A stretch of DNA of 64,000 bases, taken from the NCBI GenBank assembly GCA_028818705.1, contig JAPPNJ010000001.1:62001-126000 (forward strand), given 5' to 3'. Numbering within the stretch: the stretch's first letter is position 1; the number at the start of each line of letters is the position of its first letter. Origin of the DNA: Candidatus Poribacteria bacterium. Lineage in GTDB: Bacteria; Poribacteria; WGA-4E; WGA-3G. The notes under the pieces were generated by a model. The model worked only from the letters and a program-made list of their open reading frames with translations. It was not told the DNA's origin and did not search any database. This document shows, piece after piece, positions 62,686 through 64,000 of this stretch. The translations under genes and the position numbers were made by a program.

Positions 62686-63729
62686 CTAATTTTTCTCTCG
62701 GTACTCTTGCAAGAGTTTGTTGATTTTGTCAAGAAACTCTTGGGAATAAATCTCACCGACCAAAGCGTTATGGGTTTCTACGGCAAGGGCATCCCAAGCC
62801 TCCCGATCACTTTCTGCAAATTCGACTACCTCAATACCTGCTTTCTTTTGAAGTGCATCGAGCGCCCTGTCATTATCCTTCCGAATACTCTGAATTAGAT
62901 CGTGCTGGTATGCCTGTGCGGTTTCACGCATAACTTTCTGCTGAAGTGGGGAAAGTTGATCGAACCGCTCCCTTGTTATGACCGTAGCACCGACGCCGAC
63001 ATTGACAGGTAGATCGCTCATGTATTTGAATTGATCATACCATTGCAAGGCGACAGCAACATACGGGGACGCAACGACTGTGTTAAGCTGTCCGGAGTAG
63101 AGCGAAGGGAGCACCTGTGAGACCTCCCTCGGTACAGTTGCGATATTGGCCCTCCCGTAAAACTCGAGAGCAATTCTATCGGTTGTCCGCGCCCACATCT
63201 TGACGCTTGATGCTTGGAGATCAGCGATAGTGCGAATTGGTTGATTGCTAAAGATATAATAGTAGCCGATGTCTCCCATACCGAGCAAGATATATCCGGC
63301 ATCCTTAAAAGCACTTTCAAGATCTGCCTGGAGATAATCACGCACATAATCGAGTTCACCGTAAGTTTTGAACATCCGAGGGAGTTGAAAAATCAGGACT
63401 TCTTTCTGAATTTCACCGAGACCGGTGGCTGTCATGGCACCAGCGTGGAGCAGTCCTGCCCGCATCTTGCGAACGACATCAAGTTCGTCCCCTTGGACTC
63501 CGTTGGGAAAGATACGGAGCCGGAGTTTACCGTCTGTTTTTGCGCGCATTTCTTTTCCCATCGCCTCAAAATTGTTCATCCACGTAGAACCCTTCGGTGC
63601 GAGGGTGGCGAACTTAATGTTTTTGGCATCCAGGTGTGCTACTGGTAAGCACAGCATCCCAAAAATCAGTAGAAACACGCTTAGAAATGTAGCAGCATGT
63701 GCTTTATAGTCTGTTTTCTGATGCTTCAT
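62686..63729 (-). CDS. dctP: TRAP transporter substrate-binding protein DctP
   Basis: 347 residues with a signal peptide (FLSVFLLIFGMLCLPVAHLDA). The mature start IKFATLAPKGSTWMNNFEAMGKEM, the GGVQGDELDVVRKM region and the LQASSVKMWARTTDRIALEFY segment with the substrate-binding Arg are typical. Binds a carboxylate or similar small anion for a DctQM-type symporter, which must lie outside the window or elsewhere. Its ATG overlaps the stop of the upstream TRAP T-component (TAATG). Confidence 0.92.
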   Translation of the reverse strand: MKHQKTDYKAHAATFLSVFLLIFGMLCLPVAHLDAKNIKFATLAPKGSTWMNNFEAMGKEMRAKTDGKLRLRIFPNGVQGDELDVVRKMRAGLLHAGAMTATGLGEIQKEVLIFQLPRMFKTYGELDYVRDYLQADLESAFKDAGYILLGMGDIGYYYIFSNQPIRTIADLQASSVKMWARTTDRIALEFYGRANIATVPREVSQVLPSLYSGQLNTVVASPYVAVALQWYDQFKYMSDLPVNVGVGATVITRERFDQLSPLQQKVMRETAQAYQHDLIQSIRKDNDRALDALQKKAGIEVVEFAESDREAWDALAVETHNALVGEIYSQEFLDKINKLLQEYREKN

Positions 63730-64000
63730 TATTCAGTTTCTCCTTCTTCCATTTCTAAATCAAATAACATATCAACCTGATCCAGCCAGCGTTTGGAGCG
63801 CGATTTTGCCAAGGCAGTCGCAGCTTCCTCGCCAGGATAGATATCCGACGGCGCATCAAGCACTTCCTGTAAAGCCTGCTTGTAGAGTTGCGCATCTTGT
63901 TTAGGCACGGCATAGTAACGGGCGAGATAGTATTTGCTCATTAGGAATTTGCCATTATTAATCTCATCTACGCGCTCAATATGTTCCTTTGCCTTCTCTG
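63729..64000 (-). CDS. TRAP transporter T-component (TatT), C-terminal part
   Basis: The frame stays open to the right edge: the visible end reads EKAKEHIERVDEINNGKFL, then MSKYYLARYYAVPKQDAQLYKQALQEVLDAP. This matches the C-terminus of TatT, the all-helical TPR-like periplasmic partner of P-type TRAP binding proteins. An internal ATG at 63941 is not the real start. Upstream and coupled to dctP by a one-base overlap. Confidence 0.75.
   Translation of the reverse strand, partial: EKAKEHIERVDEINNGKFLMSKYYLARYYAVPKQDAQLYKQALQEVLDAPSDIYPGEEAATALAKSRSKRWLDQVDMLFDLEMEEGETE

Noticed and set aside
63729..63941. Complete 70-residue gene
   Set aside because: The frame remains open to the window edge and matches the C-terminus of a longer TatT protein.

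Overview
The window looks like a chromosomal contig of a marine or sponge-associated Candidatus Poribacteria-like bacterium. This rests on two large surface proteins whose C-termini carry the NYPNPFNPETWIPYQL-type module with an RAAYWDG...GVYFYT...ATRKMLIRK tail, three phytanoyl-CoA dioxygenase-family genes, a formylglycine sulfatase, a membrane fusion of spermidine-synthase type, a CBM9/DUF5916-type outer-membrane protein and intergenic regions full of short hairpin repeats. The taxonomic call is inference from recognised protein styles. No rRNA or tRNA gene was seen.

Layout. 1-7.5 kb: end of an unknown gene, sulfatase, AlaC-like aminotransferase, two PhyH-type oxygenases, an orphan ABC substrate-binding lipoprotein and a DprA-like protein. 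7.5-15.8 kb: purine-type NCS2 permease, 2-hydroxyacid dehydrogenase, Der GTPase, an AI-2E-family permease split by a beta-propeller, and a dicarboxylate symporter with an inserted loop domain. 15.8-22.5 kb: two giant secreted leucine-rich-repeat proteins, one carrying haem c, cohesin-like and dockerin-like modules. 22.7-31 kb: aspS with an insert, MFS/spermidine-synthase/TPR fusion, AAA-nuclease and trmJ. 31-37.3 kb: gap-tpiA-secG cluster, a uronate-isomerase-like enzyme, MazG, a sugar epimerase and a third PhyH. 37.7-53.8 kb: CBM9 outer-membrane protein, a tnpB relic with its reRNA end, and envelope genes (SMR-like, PD40 lipoprotein, dehydrogenase, methyltransferase, transglutaminase, BatA/VWA, POTRA/BamA-like barrel, polytopic permease-like protein, DUF4097 lipoprotein). 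54-58.5 kb: DegT aminotransferase, a DUF402 pair and a BglII-like restriction-modification pair. 58.5-64 kb: homocysteine methyltransferase, a corrinoid-activating ASKHA/ferredoxin protein and a corrinoid protein (a methyl-transfer module), then dctP and the end of a TRAP T-component.

The most unusual structure is a set of modular hairpin repeats. Family A units have a conserved 5' box AATCAACGGTAT, an outer helix CGGT/ACCG and an inner stem that differs from copy to copy but stays base-paired on both arms. Family B is a 12-bp stem around CAAATTTTGCCC that often borders A arrays. These arrays lie at about 9.0, 13.9 and 48.4-48.8 kb, with B units alone at 40.0 and 62.6 kb. They invade gene ends: one supplies the last residues of a dehydrogenase, another the probable start codon and signal-peptide n-region of an outer-membrane barrel. 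Four other hairpin families (here C, D, E, G) share a CTAC tail, and a further family (H) consists of CAGTTATCGGTT-like runs.

Expression signals are readable: several promoters match TTGACA-17-TATAAT closely, and at least three place the predicted transcription start on the ATG, implying leaderless mRNAs beside ordinary Shine-Dalgarno genes.
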